NCBI GenBank assembly: GCA_017480745.1
Contig: JAFUSA010000023.1
Span: 1 to 64,000, forward strand
Direction: 5' to 3'
DNA length: 64,000 nt
From: Alphaproteobacteria bacterium
GTDB lineage: Bacteria; Pseudomonadota; Alphaproteobacteria; RF32; CAG-239
Positions 24,075 through 34,450 of the stretch are shown one piece after another (the stretch's first letter is position 1; each line of letters begins with the position of its first letter). Made by a program: the position numbers and the translations under genes. A model generated the notes under the pieces. It saw nothing but the letters and a program-made list of their open reading frames with translations. It was not told where the DNA came from and searched no databases.

Positions 24075-25297
24075 TAGTTTTCTCTAAAAAATTTTTCCGC
24101 TTTTAATAAGGCTTCTACAAGTGCATCAATATCTTCTGTGGTGGAATATAATCCGAGTGAAGCGCGAGCCAAAGATGTATATCCCATACGATTCACAATC
24201 GGTTGTGCGCAGTGATGTCCGGTTCGGATGAATACATTTTCTTTGTTCAGTATAAAGGCAATATCTTGCGGATGTATATCGGCAATTGCAAAGCTAAACA
24301 CTCCGCCACGATTTTTTGCCTGTCCGACAATTTTGAGGTTCGGAACTTGTTTTAAACGCATTAGGGTATATTGAGTAAGTTCTTTTTCATGCGCCATAAT
24401 GTTTGCCAAACCAAGATTTGTCATATAACGCAAACCCTCGGCCATCCCGATGGCTTGTACCGAAGCCGGAGTGCCTGCCTCAAAACGAGCCGGAATATCA
24501 GCAAAAGTTGTTCGTTCATAAGTTACATTGTCTATCATGTCTCCGCCAAATTGATAAGGTGGCATTTTTTGCAAAAGTTCTGCCTTACCATATAAGGCTC
24601 CGACTCCGCTGGGACCGTATGTTTTATGCGCCGAAAAAGCCAAAAAATCGCACTTGATATTTTGCACATCTATATGGTTATGCACAGCAAATTGACAAGC
24701 ATCAATCAAAACTTTTGCCCCCGCCTTATGCGCTTGTTCGGTAATTTGCTCAATAGGAAAGACAGTACCCAAAACATTAGACATTGCTGTAATAGCCACC
24801 ATTTTTGTTTTTGAAGACAGACGTTGTATAAATTCATCTTCTAAAAAATTACCGTTGTCGTCAACCGGTGTAACCACTAATTTGGCACCTGTTGCTAAGC
24901 AAATTTGTTGCCACGGCACTAAGTTTGCATGATGTTCGGCTTCGGATATTAGAACTTCATCACCTGAGCGCAAATTATCTTTTCCCCAAGAAGAAGCCAC
25001 CAAGTTAATAGCTTCTGTTGCATTGCGTGTAAATATTATTTCACGCGATTCGCGAGCATTAATAAATTCGGCAACCGTTTGTCTGGCTTTTTCAAATTCG
25101 GTAGTGATTGCGTCGGCAAAATAATATGATCCTCGATGTGGATTCGCGTATGCTTCGGTATATATGTAATGCATCTTATCAATAACACAGAAAGGCTTCT
25201 GCGCCGAAGCAGAAGTATCTAAATAATAAATCTGCCTGTTATTTATTTTTTTAGCAAGTATGGGAAAATCATTCCTTATTTTATTAGCATCATACAT
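24074..25297 (-). CDS. sufS: cysteine desulfurase SufS
   Basis: About 407 aa. PLP-enzyme motifs: DTSASAQKP near the N-terminus, HHANLVPWQ, the PLP Lys in SAHKTYGPSGVG and the catalytic Cys in RTGHHCAQP. It mobilises sulfur from L-cysteine for Fe-S assembly. I chose the ATG at 25297 because MYDANKIRNDFPIL aligns with the SufS N-terminus; an in-frame ATG at 25330 is also possible. Confidence 0.95.
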   Translation of the reverse strand: MYDANKIRNDFPILAKKINNRQIYYLDTSASAQKPFCVIDKMHYIYTEAYANPHRGSYYFADAITTEFEKARQTVAEFINARESREIIFTRNATEAINLVASSWGKDNLRSGDEVLISEAEHHANLVPWQQICLATGAKLVVTPVDDNGNFLEDEFIQRLSSKTKMVAITAMSNVLGTVFPIEQITEQAHKAGAKVLIDACQFAVHNHIDVQNIKCDFLAFSAHKTYGPSGVGALYGKAELLQKMPPYQFGGDMIDNVTYERTTFADIPARFEAGTPASVQAIGMAEGLRYMTNLGLANIMAHEKELTQYTLMRLKQVPNLKIVGQAKNRGGVFSFAIADIHPQDIAFILNKENVFIRTGHHCAQPIVNRMGYTSLARASLGLYSTTEDIDALVEALLKAEKFFREN

Positions 25298-25449
25298 AAT
25301 ATCCGCCCCACAATCTGAAACTTTAACCATATTTATCTCGCAAAAATAAAAAATTCAAGTTTAATATGCAAATTAGCGCATAACTGTGATAATTTGAGTG
25401 AAAAAATCATAAAAACTCACAAATATTGAAAAAATAGTTATTTTTCTTA

Positions 25450-25478
25450 TTGACAGCGCTAAAAAACTTGTGTATATC
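25450..25478 (+). promoter_or_regulatory. promoter of rplU
   Basis: TTGACA (25450-25455), 17-base spacer, TATATC (25473-25478), 39 bases before the rplU start. Confidence 0.65.
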
Positions 25479-25517
25479 ACAACGCATTATATTATGTTTA
25501 AATAATAGGTGAAAAAT

Positions 25518-25820
25518 ATGTACGCAGTAATTAGAACAGGCGGAAAGCAATATAATGTAACAACAGGTGATGTTGTGAAGATTGAAAAAATCGCCGGTGA
25601 AGAAGGTAAGGAAGTTGTTTTTAACGAAGTTTTGGCGTTGGACGATACTTTCGGTTCGCCGATGGTAGAAGGAGCCAGTGTTAAAGCTCTTGTTTTAAAA
25701 CAAGCTAAAGATGCGAAAGTTATTGTTTTCAAAAAGAAAAGAAGACAAAACTATCGTCGTAAAAATGGTCACAGACAAAATATCACGATTGTTAAAATCA
25801 TGGATATTTTGGGTAAATAA
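25518..25820 (+). CDS. rplU: 50S ribosomal protein L21
   Basis: 100 aa. MYAVIRTGGKQYNVTTGD and KVIVFKKKRRQNYRRKNGHRQ are diagnostic of L21. The start at 25518 follows AGGTGAAAAAT. First gene of the rplU-rpmA-obgE group. Confidence 0.98.
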   Translation: MYAVIRTGGKQYNVTTGDVVKIEKIAGEEGKEVVFNEVLALDDTFGSPMVEGASVKALVLKQAKDAKVIVFKKKRRQNYRRKNGHRQNITIVKIMDILGK

Positions 25821-25838
25821 GTTTAGGGAGAACACATT

Positions 25839-26093
25839 ATGGCACATAAAAAATCAGGTGGTAGCTCCAACAACGGTCGCGACTCCGAAGGTCGTCGTTT
25901 AGGTGTTAAAAAATTTGGCGGTGAAGCAGTAATACCGGGCAATATCATTATTCGTCAGCGCGGAACAAAATATCATCCGGGTGCGAATGTCGGCTTGGGT
26001 AAAGATCACACCATTTTTGCTACTTCCGAAGGAAAGGTAGAATTTAAGACTAAAGCTAATGACAAGGTATATGTTTCCGTTGTTAGCGAATAA
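25839..26093 (+). CDS. rpmA: 50S ribosomal protein L27
   Basis: 84 aa. [29 protein letters not shown] and [22 protein letters not shown] are diagnostic. There is no cleavable N-terminal extension of the Firmicute type. 18 bases after rplU. Confidence 0.98.
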   Translation: MAHKKSGGSSNNGRDSEGRRLGVKKFGGEAVIPGNIIIRQRGTKYHPGANVGLGKDHTIFATSEGKVEFKTKANDKVYVSVVSE

Positions 26094-27227
<1,134 letters not shown>

Positions 27228-27237
27228 TTAAAGGAGA

Positions 27238-27597
27238 ATGAAATTGAAAAAAGAACTGAAACAAGATGAAAAAATACTAAAAATAATCACCGATAGCTTA
27301 GATGATATGAAAGCCGAAGATGTAGTGGTTATTGATTTGGCCGGCAAAACGTCGATAGCTTCTTATATGGTGGTTGCAAGCGGTAATTCTAACCGCCATG
27401 TGGCATCTATTGCCCAAAAAATTGAAGAAAATTTGAAAGCTGCCGGACATCGCAGTGTTGCCGAAGGTGAAACTAAGGCTGATTGGGTTTTGATAGATGC
27501 CTTTGATGTGATTGTGCATATTTTCCGTCCGGAAGTTCGCGAGTTCTATAATTTAGAAAAAATGTGGCAATCGGCTGCGAATATGCGCAAAGAATAA
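27238..27597 (+). CDS. rsfS: ribosome silencing factor RsfS
   Basis: 119 aa. Family motifs: KAEDVVVIDLAGKTSIASYMVVASGNSNRH, AEGETKADWVLIDAFDVIVHIF and FYNLEKMW. It binds L14 and blocks subunit joining. AAAGGAG precedes the start; one base separates it from rlmH. Confidence 0.96.
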   Translation: MKLKKELKQDEKILKIITDSLDDMKAEDVVVIDLAGKTSIASYMVVASGNSNRHVASIAQKIEENLKAAGHRSVAEGETKADWVLIDAFDVIVHIFRPEVREFYNLEKMWQSAANMRKE

Positions 27598-27598
27598 G

Positions 27599-28039
27599 AT
27601 GAAAGTTATTATCTCAGCCATCGGAAAGTGTAAGAGCAATTCGCCGGAAGCAGCGATAATTGCCGAATATATCAAGCGTTCCGGTTGGGATGTTATAATT
27701 AAGGAAAAAGATAACTCCAATCAGGAAGATGAAGCTAAATTTTTGCAAAATTCAATTCCGCATGGAGCAAAAGTCATTGTTTTAGACGAGCGCGGCGAAA
27801 ATATGAGCAGTCCGGAGCTGGCGTCCAAAATAGAAAGTTGGATATTGAACGGTTGTTCGGAGCTTTGTTTTTTGATTGGCGGAGCAGACGGACATTTGCC
27901 ATCTACCCGCCAAAAGGCTGATTTAATTCTTTCATTCGGCAAACTTACTCTCCCGCATATTTTAATGCGCGCAGTTTTAAGCGAGCAAATTTACCGCATT
28001 CAAACAATTATCAACCACCATCCGTACCATCGGGTGTAA
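27599..28039 (+). CDS. rlmH: 23S rRNA (pseudouridine1915-N3)-methyltransferase
   Basis: 146 aa SPOUT enzyme: VIVLDERGENMSS, CFLIGGADGHLPS and the C-terminal LPHILMRAVLSEQIYRIQTIINHHPYHR knot. It ends only four bases from the stop of the convergent prepilin gene, with no terminator between them, so the prepilin cassette abuts it very tightly. Confidence 0.96.
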   Translation: MKVIISAIGKCKSNSPEAAIIAEYIKRSGWDVIIKEKDNSNQEDEAKFLQNSIPHGAKVIVLDERGENMSSPELASKIESWILNGCSELCFLIGGADGHLPSTRQKADLILSFGKLTLPHILMRAVLSEQIYRIQTIINHHPYHRV

Positions 28040-28043
28040 GAGT

Positions 28044-28781
28044 TTATTGAACGGCTAAACTTATTCTGAAAATGTTGGAACCGCTTGTAGGCTGACACGC
28101 GGTAACGGCTTCATCAACAGAAACCGGAGGAGTGTGTATTTTAACGGTGTCAGCATCTTGCAATATTTCTAAGCTGTAAGCATTTATATTACTCCAATCG
28201 TATGTTGCCAATTCTATGCAAGCCTCTTCCGGAACTGTATCAAAGGATATTAAAAAAGAATCATTAGATTTGTTTCTATCTGCGGCATCTACGGCTACAC
28301 TACCACCAAAAGAATTGGTAATTGCAGAAATTTTTCCATCAGTTATAGTTAACATTTCATCAGGTATTAATTTGGCTTTTTTTGCTATGGCCGTGTTATT
28401 TTCATTACAACCACCACCGCACACCTGCACACCGGCATAATTAGGTTGGGTGCTGTAAAAAGTTCGAAAGTTTCCGGCAATTAAAGTTATTTGCTCAATG
28501 GTTTTGTTAATGCGATATTTCATCATTGCCTTACTATATCCGGCAATACCGCCAACCGATAAAACACCGATTATGGCAAGAACACCCAACATTTCAATCA
28601 TGCTTCTTCCGTATTGCGGCACATCTGCTTGCCTGTTTTTCGCTAGTGTACTGTCTGTGTACACGGTACTCAAAACAGTCGGCGCATCTGTACCACTCTT
28701 CGGAAGAAGTGTACGTCCGGACAGGCTTTCTTTCCCGCAAGGGTTGAGAGAATTATTATTTTTTATTTTTAAGTTTTTCAT
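28044..28781 (-). CDS. type IV prepilin-like protein (cassette 2) with long leader peptide
   Basis: 245 aa. The prepilin signal is G58-R59 with Glu at mature +5, then the same hydrophobic helix as the other copies. The leader peptide is 58 residues, far longer than the usual 5-25; it contains inserted sequence with near-palindromes at DNA level (for example CACTCTTCGGAAGAAGTG at 28694-28711) and a QADVPQYGRS end shared with cassette 6. The mature part has VPEEACIEL, a DW motif, an additional CGGGC pair at about residues 120-125 and a final Cys. It is driven by a class 2 leader RNA. Confidence 0.82.
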   Translation of the reverse strand: MKNLKIKNNNSLNPCGKESLSGRTLLPKSGTDAPTVLSTVYTDSTLAKNRQADVPQYGRSMIEMLGVLAIIGVLSVGGIAGYSKAMMKYRINKTIEQITLIAGNFRTFYSTQPNYAGVQVCGGGCNENNTAIAKKAKLIPDEMLTITDGKISAITNSFGGSVAVDAADRNKSNDSFLISFDTVPEEACIELATYDWSNINAYSLEILQDADTVKIHTPPVSVDEAVTACQPTSGSNIFRISLAVQ

Positions 28782-28816
28782 AATTTTATCTCCTAAATCA
28801 TAGAGTTTAACACATT

Positions 28817-29013
28817 AAAAAATCAACCGCTAAACAGCGGTCGGGAGAGTTTACAAATCATATGTACTGAAATGATCCTCACAGTCTTTAAGCAAACGCT
28901 CTGAACATCCACTGCAAGCTCCCCGTCCAAGTCGGAGATACTTATCATACCTAATAACGATGCTAAGCACCGCAGTACATAAGAGCTTGTAAAGGCCCCG
29001 AACCGAAGTTCTG
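28817..29013 (-). ncRNA. structured leader RNA, class 2, copy C
   Basis: On the - strand: GAAC-UUCG-GUUC tetraloop hairpin; GGGC/GCUC hairpin with loop UUUACAA (28993-28987) complementary to UUGUAAA (28856-28850); AUGUACUG (28980-28973) with CAGUACAU (28869-28862); GGUGC/GCAUC hairpin; conserved CUCCG...CGGGGAG hairpin; CUUGCAGU with ACUGUGAG; terminator ACCGCT/AGCGGT (28826-28841) plus U run. Every long-range helix is perfectly paired (G-U allowed) with sequence different from copies A and D. Confidence 0.82.
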
Positions 29014-29018
29014 ATCTC

Positions 29019-29046
29019 ATAATAACACAAAATAAGCAAATGTCAA
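29019..29046 (-). promoter_or_regulatory. promoter of leader RNA C and prepilin cassette 2
   Basis: On the - strand: TTGACA (29046-29041), 16-base spacer, TATTAT (29024-29019). Confidence 0.75.
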
Positions 29047-29165
29047 ATATTTTCTGCACAATTGTAATGGCAAAATTAATATGTTGCAATCTGCAACTTA
29101 TGTATTGACTTTTTGATTTTTCATTTTACCATAACCGCAAGTAATAACGGAATTTTTTTGAAAAA

Positions 29166-30812
29166 ATGAGAAAGTCTTTAATTGCAAAGTTCAAATACAA
29201 CATTATAATGGGGGTGTTGTTTCCTTTATTTGTGTTGTTACCTGATTATATTTTTCAACTAATTTATCCGAATGTTCATTATCTGACTGATGTTGTTTTT
29301 ATTTTAGTGATAGCCGTTTTCGGATTTTTTCTGTCTATGTCTGGTATCTGGATGTATATTTTATGTTGCGGGCTGTTTATTTTTATGCAGCTGATTCAAC
29401 TTGGACATATTGCATATTTTTCACGTCCGATAAATCCGTTGGATATAGGCAAAGTTTTTAATGAGTTTTCTGATATATATTCTGCATCGGTTACCGATAT
29501 TGATGATTTTTGGTTTATTCCTTTAATGGCGATTTTGCCGTTTCTGATATTAATTATTCTTGAATTTAAGTGGCGGAAAAAACTTTATTTTTCGGTTGTC
29601 GGTATATTAGCTGTTATAATTTTTTTGGGTGTTAAGCCGGAAAGAGCCACTCGCAGAGGTCTTCACCATTTTTTACCGCCCGAAACAAGATATTCCATAC
29701 ATAATTCCATAAATTCTTTTTCATTTTATTTGGTGCGCGGAATGGATAAGAAAAATATTCGAGATATAGTGCCAAACAATTTTTATAAGTCGTATGTTGT
29801 TGAAAAACACGATAACTCGTCAAATTTGGTAATTTTTGTTATGGGTGAGAGCACAAGCGCGGAAAAAATGCACATATTCAATAACGATGTAAATCCGGAC
29901 ACTCCACTGTTGGAAAAATTTATCCCTGATACACATTTTTATTATCAAAAAGCTGTTTCCGGAGGTGTTTCAACTCATGCTTCTTTGCCGATATTTTTTA
30001 ATTTGATGAAAGAACCCGGCAATATAAATAAACTGCTTTCATACGATACTAACTTATTTAAGCTGGCTAAGGAAAACGGCTACAAAACTTATTTTTTGTC
30101 TGCCTATGATATGAAACAACTTAATTTGATAGGTGTTCCCTATATTGATGAAATGGTAACATCCGAATCAAATCCTCGCCGTTTTAAAACGGAAAAAGAG
30201 GATTATTTGCTTGATTTGCTGAAAAGTTTAGATTTAAAGCAAGGTAAAAATTTTGTAGTGCTTAATTTCAGAAGTGTGCATTCTCCTTATGAAAAAAATT
30301 ATGAACATCATCAAGAATTTAATGTTTTTGCACCGCAAAATGAGTCCAGATTCGCCGAAGAAAATGCGGCTTATGAAAACTCTATATTATATATAGACAG
30401 TGTTTTAGCGCAAATGATTGAATATTTTAAATCTCTCAATGTGGAAAATTCGCAGTTTATATTTACCTCTGATCATGCGGAAATGTTGGGGATTCCGGAT
30501 GGAAGATATGGTCATAATCAGTTATTGAAACAGGCGATGATTGTGCCGTTTATAATGTATAATATAGGAACTAAAACCATTTTACCCAAAGATTATATAT
30601 CTCATTATGAAATTGCCAAGCTTATCGCTTTTTATTTAGGCTACGATGTTAAAAATCCAAACTTTGCGGAAGATGATTTTTTTGTGCATGGCAACAATTT
30701 GTTTGAAGAATATCAGTTTTTGCAAATACATCGTAATGAAGATAATACCATCAACATAGATAAGCCACAAACCATCGGAACATACATAAGGCAAAAAACA
30801 AAAAAGCATTAG
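29166..30812 (+). CDS. membrane-anchored sulfatase-fold transferase, phosphoethanolamine-transferase-like
   Basis: 548 aa. Five hydrophobic helices span about residues 13-165, then a periplasmic alkaline-phosphatase/sulfatase-fold domain. The nucleophile motif is VMGESTSAEKM (Thr in EST, as in EptA-type enzymes); other metal-site segments are SGGVSTHASLPIFF, FRSVHSPYEKNY and FTSDHAEMLG with GRYGHN. Such enzymes transfer phosphoethanolamine from phosphatidylethanolamine to lipid A or other glycans at the periplasmic face; EptA, OpgE-like or LPS-core enzymes cannot be separated by eye. Ribosome binding site is weak. Confidence 0.82.
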   Translation: MRKSLIAKFKYNIIMGVLFPLFVLLPDYIFQLIYPNVHYLTDVVFILVIAVFGFFLSMSGIWMYILCCGLFIFMQLIQLGHIAYFSRPINPLDIGKVFNEFSDIYSASVTDIDDFWFIPLMAILPFLILIILEFKWRKKLYFSVVGILAVIIFLGVKPERATRRGLHHFLPPETRYSIHNSINSFSFYLVRGMDKKNIRDIVPNNFYKSYVVEKHDNSSNLVIFVMGESTSAEKMHIFNNDVNPDTPLLEKFIPDTHFYYQKAVSGGVSTHASLPIFFNLMKEPGNINKLLSYDTNLFKLAKENGYKTYFLSAYDMKQLNLIGVPYIDEMVTSESNPRRFKTEKEDYLLDLLKSLDLKQGKNFVVLNFRSVHSPYEKNYEHHQEFNVFAPQNESRFAEENAAYENSILYIDSVLAQMIEYFKSLNVENSQFIFTSDHAEMLGIPDGRYGHNQLLKQAMIVPFIMYNIGTKTILPKDYISHYEIAKLIAFYLGYDVKNPNFAEDDFFVHGNNLFEEYQFLQIHRNEDNTINIDKPQTIGTYIRQKTKKH

Positions 30813-30900
30813 TGCTTGCTTTGTGCTAAAATTTGAAAATATGTCTTGATTTTTTCTTTATTTGTGCTATTATTCACCGTATAGATTTGGGAGTATAGTA

Positions 30901-32433
30901 ATGTCTAAAAAATTGAAAGTTATGTTTTCTACTCATGGACTGGTAGAAGGCGATTTTGGTTTTGCTACCGATGAGTATGGTTTTCCGGTAACGAAAGTGT
31001 TGTCCAAAAAAGTTATAACCGGACAAGATACTGGCGGACAGGTTTATTACGTTAAAGCTCTTGCCGGCAATTCAACTAATTATGATGTTGATTTAGTAAC
31101 TCGCAGGGTTGATCCGCGTATTTGCCCACAATTCGGCGGAACTTATAAGGAAATGGATAAATCTGAGCTCAATTATACCATAGAAGCGCAATGGCATGAA
31201 AGCGAAAATATTCGCAGTCGGGTTTTGCGTGTGCCGGCAGGTGGTAATTTTATGTTTGTGCCAAAGGAAGAAATTGTGCCTTTACTGCCTGAATTAGTGG
31301 ATAATTTGTTTGAGTATTATAAGAAAAATAATGAGCTGAATAATATTGAAGTTGTTGAAGGTCATTATCGTGACGGTATGTTGGCAGCTGATATGTTGTG
31401 CACAAAAATTGAAAACTTTACTGGTAGACGTCCGATTATGTTGGTTACCAGCCATTCGCTCGGACACAAAAAGTTTGAACGCAATTTGCCGCACTATCAA
31501 TCCGGTAAAATAAGCGAGGAAGAATGGAAGTGGCATAATTTTGAGCAACGCATTTATCACGAAAAAACGGCATTTGACAAGGCCGATATAATTATTGCCA
31601 CCTCGCAGGACGAGCAGGTTCGTTTGTTGGCAGAGCCGTATTTGTCAGATGCTTCAAAAATAACCGTAATTGCTCCGGGATATAATGATGCAATTTTTGC
31701 GCCGTTATTGCCACAAGAAATTAACAAACTCAAACATCAGTTTGAATATAAAGATTTGGATGGTAATGTGCAACGTGTTGACTTATCCGGTAAAAAAGTT
31801 GTTTCTTCTCTTGGTCGTGTTGTTCCGGATAAGGGGTTTGCCGAACTTTCACGCTCTATGGCGGAAATTATGCGTGAAAATCCGGATGTTGTTTATATGG
31901 TCAGTGGCGAAAAAGGTAATCCTGTTACCGAGGAGTGTAAGTCTGTAATGTCCGGATTTACTGAAAGAGGTAGGGTTATCTTCTTGCCTTCATTAAATCA
32001 AAAAGAAATGGCTCGTATATATAATGTGTCGGATGTTTTTGTAATGTCGAGCTTGAACGAGGCCTTTGGTATGGTGCCGATTGAGGCCATGGGGTGCAAG
32101 ACAGCGGTTATCGTTGGTCGCAGCGGTTTCAATGATTTTGCCCATTGTGCCGATATTCGTGACGACAAACAAGATTTCAGCAAGGCAATAGGCTTATATG
32201 CTCCTTCTCAGGAAGAAGATCGTTGGCGTCAAGTCAAAGCCTTAAAATTGTTGTTGGGAGATGAAAAATTACATGATAAAATTGCTCAAAACGGCTATAA
32301 TTACGTGCGTGAAAATTTAACGTGGGAACAAATTTCCGCACAAAAAGATCGTTTAGTGCAAAAAGTTTTGGATGAAAATCCTCAGCGTGTAAAAATTTCG
32401 GCATTAAAAGGAAAGAGCGGTAATGAACGCTGA
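30901..32433 (+). CDS. GT4-family glycosyltransferase, sucrose-phosphate-synthase-like
   Basis: 510 aa from ATG 30901 (GGGAG upstream). The N-terminal acceptor domain starts MFSTHGLVEGDF and contains GQDTGGQVYYVKALA, the DTGGQ motif of sucrose and sucrose-phosphate synthases; RVPAGG and TSHSLGHKK(F) follow the same family. The C-terminal donor domain has SLGRVVPDKGF and SSLNEAFGMVPIEAMGCKT, the E-x7-E motif. It likely transfers glucose from an NDP-glucose to a hexose phosphate; sucrose-phosphate synthase is the best guess. It lies alone, ended by a terminator. Confidence 0.75.
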   Translation: MSKKLKVMFSTHGLVEGDFGFATDEYGFPVTKVLSKKVITGQDTGGQVYYVKALAGNSTNYDVDLVTRRVDPRICPQFGGTYKEMDKSELNYTIEAQWHESENIRSRVLRVPAGGNFMFVPKEEIVPLLPELVDNLFEYYKKNNELNNIEVVEGHYRDGMLAADMLCTKIENFTGRRPIMLVTSHSLGHKKFERNLPHYQSGKISEEEWKWHNFEQRIYHEKTAFDKADIIIATSQDEQVRLLAEPYLSDASKITVIAPGYNDAIFAPLLPQEINKLKHQFEYKDLDGNVQRVDLSGKKVVSSLGRVVPDKGFAELSRSMAEIMRENPDVVYMVSGEKGNPVTEECKSVMSGFTERGRVIFLPSLNQKEMARIYNVSDVFVMSSLNEAFGMVPIEAMGCKTAVIVGRSGFNDFAHCADIRDDKQDFSKAIGLYAPSQEEDRWRQVKALKLLLGDEKLHDKIAQNGYNYVRENLTWEQISAQKDRLVQKVLDENPQRVKISALKGKSGNER

Positions 32434-32453
32434 AAATAATTTAATATAACGCT

Positions 32454-32490
32454 TGCCGACAGAGTGTGTTGAGCTTTGTCGGCATTTTAT
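32454..32490 (+). terminator. intrinsic terminator after the glycosyltransferase gene
   Basis: TGCCGACA (32454-32461) and TGTCGGCA (32477-32484) with a T-rich tail. Confidence 0.8.
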
Positions 32491-32586
32491 TTATCATAAG
32501 TGTTAATATTCATCTACATTTTTTGTAAAAATGTGTAAAAAAAACTTGCATTGCAAAAAAAAATAACATATTAAGGTTAACAACGA

Positions 32587-32678
32587 GGTGAGATGGCAGA
32601 GTGGTCGAATGCGGTTGACTCGAAATCAATTGTACGTTTTACCGCGTACCTAGGGTTCGAATCCCTATCTCACCGCCA
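32587..32678 (+). tRNA. tRNA-Ser (anticodon CGA), CCA encoded
   Basis: Acceptor arms GGTGAGA (32587-32593) and TCTCACC (32668-32674), discriminator G, encoded CCA (32676-32678). Anticodon CGA at 32621-32623 in loop CTCGAAA. A long variable arm typical of tRNA-Ser and GGGTTCGAATCCC T arm are present. Confidence 0.96.
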
Positions 32679-32841
32679 ATAATGGTAAGTCGTCAGAAGT
32701 GACGACTTTATTGCTATTAAAAGTTGGTAAGTGATTTGAACAATAAAAATAGGTTTGATTTAACGGAATAAAAAATCAACGTTATTGAGGAACAGGTATA
32801 AATACATAAAAAAATCAATTCCAATTTTAGTTGACTATAAA

Positions 32842-34134
32842 TCAATTATTTTTGGCTTCCTCAAATTTTTGTTGCATTGTCGGATTACCGCGTGTCAATT
32901 TCTTAATAGAGATATCTTGCGCTTTGTCATTTGCTAACCGCATTTTGTCTTCCGATACCAATAGATTTTCTTTGACTTTCTGTAAATGCGCAATCGTTTT
33001 ATCTATTTCTTCAATAGCCGAATCGAATCTTTCTTTTGCCAACCGCACATTGTTACCAAACTTTTCTTGAAAATCCAAAAGCTTATTTTCAAAATTCGTT
33101 ACATCAATATTTTGATTGTGATATTCAACAAGTTGCCTTTTATATTGAGCCGAATTTGCTGCGGCATTTCTTAAAAGCGTTATAATCGGAATAAAAAATT
33201 GTGGACGTATTACATACATCTTAGGATATTTATAAGATACATCCACGATTCCTGTGTTATAAAATTCGTTATCGGCTTCAAGTAACGATACTAAGACGGC
33301 ATATTCGCAACCTTTTTCTGTTCTATCCTTGTCTAATTCTTTGAAAAAGTCTTCGTTTTTATGTTTTGTGGCTGTTGTATCCATTTCATTTTTCATCTCA
33401 AACATAATTGAGATATATTCTATACCGTCATCTGTTTTGTCTTTGAAAATAAAATCACCTTTACTTCCGCTTCGGGCATCATTATCTTTTTCAAAATATG
33501 CATTTTGAAAGCCGGTTGCGCGTAGTTTATTAAACTCTATTTCACAATGTTGCTCCAATGTTTCTCCAACCATTTTGGTGGACATTTTAGTTTTCAAATC
33601 TCTAAGACGCTCAATTTGTTCGTCTTTTTCTTTAAGTTGAAATGCGTAATTTTCTTTAAGAGTTTGTTCCTGTAATTGCTTGTCTTTTTCGGTATTTTGT
33701 AACATTGTTTGCAACAAAAGGATTTGTTTTTCTTTGGCAACAATTTCATCTTTTTTCTCTGACAAAGCGGTTGTAACGGCCAAATTTCGTTCCTGAGCAT
33801 TATTTTCAATTTTTGCCTTTAATTGCTCATTTTCTTGTTTAAGGGCATTCAACGAACGTTCTTTATCCAATTCAAAATCTTTTTCTTGCGCGTTTATTTT
33901 GGCTTTCAAGCTTTCAATTTCTTTATTTAATTCAAAAACAGATTTATCTTTTTCGGCTATGGCTTGTGTTTTGATAAGGGATAATTCGGCATTTTTAGAT
34001 TTTTCTAATTGAGCCACACGCTCGCATAGTTCTTTATGAAACTCGGCATTTTTAATTTGGCTGACAATAGCGGCATATCCGCTTTCATCAACCGTGAATA
34101 CTTCTCCGCATTTAGGACATTTAATTTCCGGCAT
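32842..34134 (-). CDS. DUF2130 domain protein with N-terminal zinc ribbon and coiled coil
   Basis: 430 aa. N-terminal [15 protein letters not shown] half zinc ribbon, then a long Glu/Lys/Gln-rich coiled coil (about residues 30-185), and the DUF2130 core with [60 protein letters not shown] and [19 protein letters not shown]. The core resembles restriction-endonuclease-like nuclease folds (conserved D and ExK-like residues), but the cellular role is not established. AAAGGAG precedes the start. Flanked by tRNA-Ser and tRNA-Leu. Confidence 0.85.
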   Translation of the reverse strand: MPEIKCPKCGEVFTVDESGYAAIVSQIKNAEFHKELCERVAQLEKSKNAELSLIKTQAIAEKDKSVFELNKEIESLKAKINAQEKDFELDKERSLNALKQENEQLKAKIENNAQERNLAVTTALSEKKDEIVAKEKQILLLQTMLQNTEKDKQLQEQTLKENYAFQLKEKDEQIERLRDLKTKMSTKMVGETLEQHCEIEFNKLRATGFQNAYFEKDNDARSGSKGDFIFKDKTDDGIEYISIMFEMKNEMDTTATKHKNEDFFKELDKDRTEKGCEYAVLVSLLEADNEFYNTGIVDVSYKYPKMYVIRPQFFIPIITLLRNAAANSAQYKRQLVEYHNQNIDVTNFENKLLDFQEKFGNNVRLAKERFDSAIEEIDKTIAHLQKVKENLLVSEDKMRLANDKAQDISIKKLTRGNPTMQQKFEEAKNN

Positions 34135-34318
34135 AATGTAAACTCCTTTATAAATATATTATTTGCACACTTCGGTTAAGAGAGTAATATATATTTTGCC
34201 AAAGTGCAACATTTTTTGTTACGATTAATTTTTGCATATAAACGCATTTTTGTGAAAAAAATATAAAAAAATACTTGATTTATCTAAAATATTATATTAA
34301 CTGTATGTTGTTTTGTAT

Positions 34319-34404
34319 GCGGCCATGGCGGAATTGGTAGACGCGTAACGTTGAGGTCGTTATGAACTAAGTTCGTGGAAGTTCAAGTCTTCTTGGCCGC
34401 ACCA
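34319..34404 (+). tRNA. tRNA-Leu (anticodon GAG), CCA encoded
   Basis: Acceptor arms GCGGCCA (34319-34325) and TGGCCGC (34394-34400), discriminator A, encoded CCA. Anticodon stem TAACG/CGTTA with loop TTGAGGT (anticodon GAG, 34353-34355). A long variable arm and GTTCAAGTC T arm are present. Confidence 0.96.
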
Positions 34405-34450
34405 ATGCAAAACTTACTTGGCAAAATTCAATGTCTGAGGAGAGCTTAAT

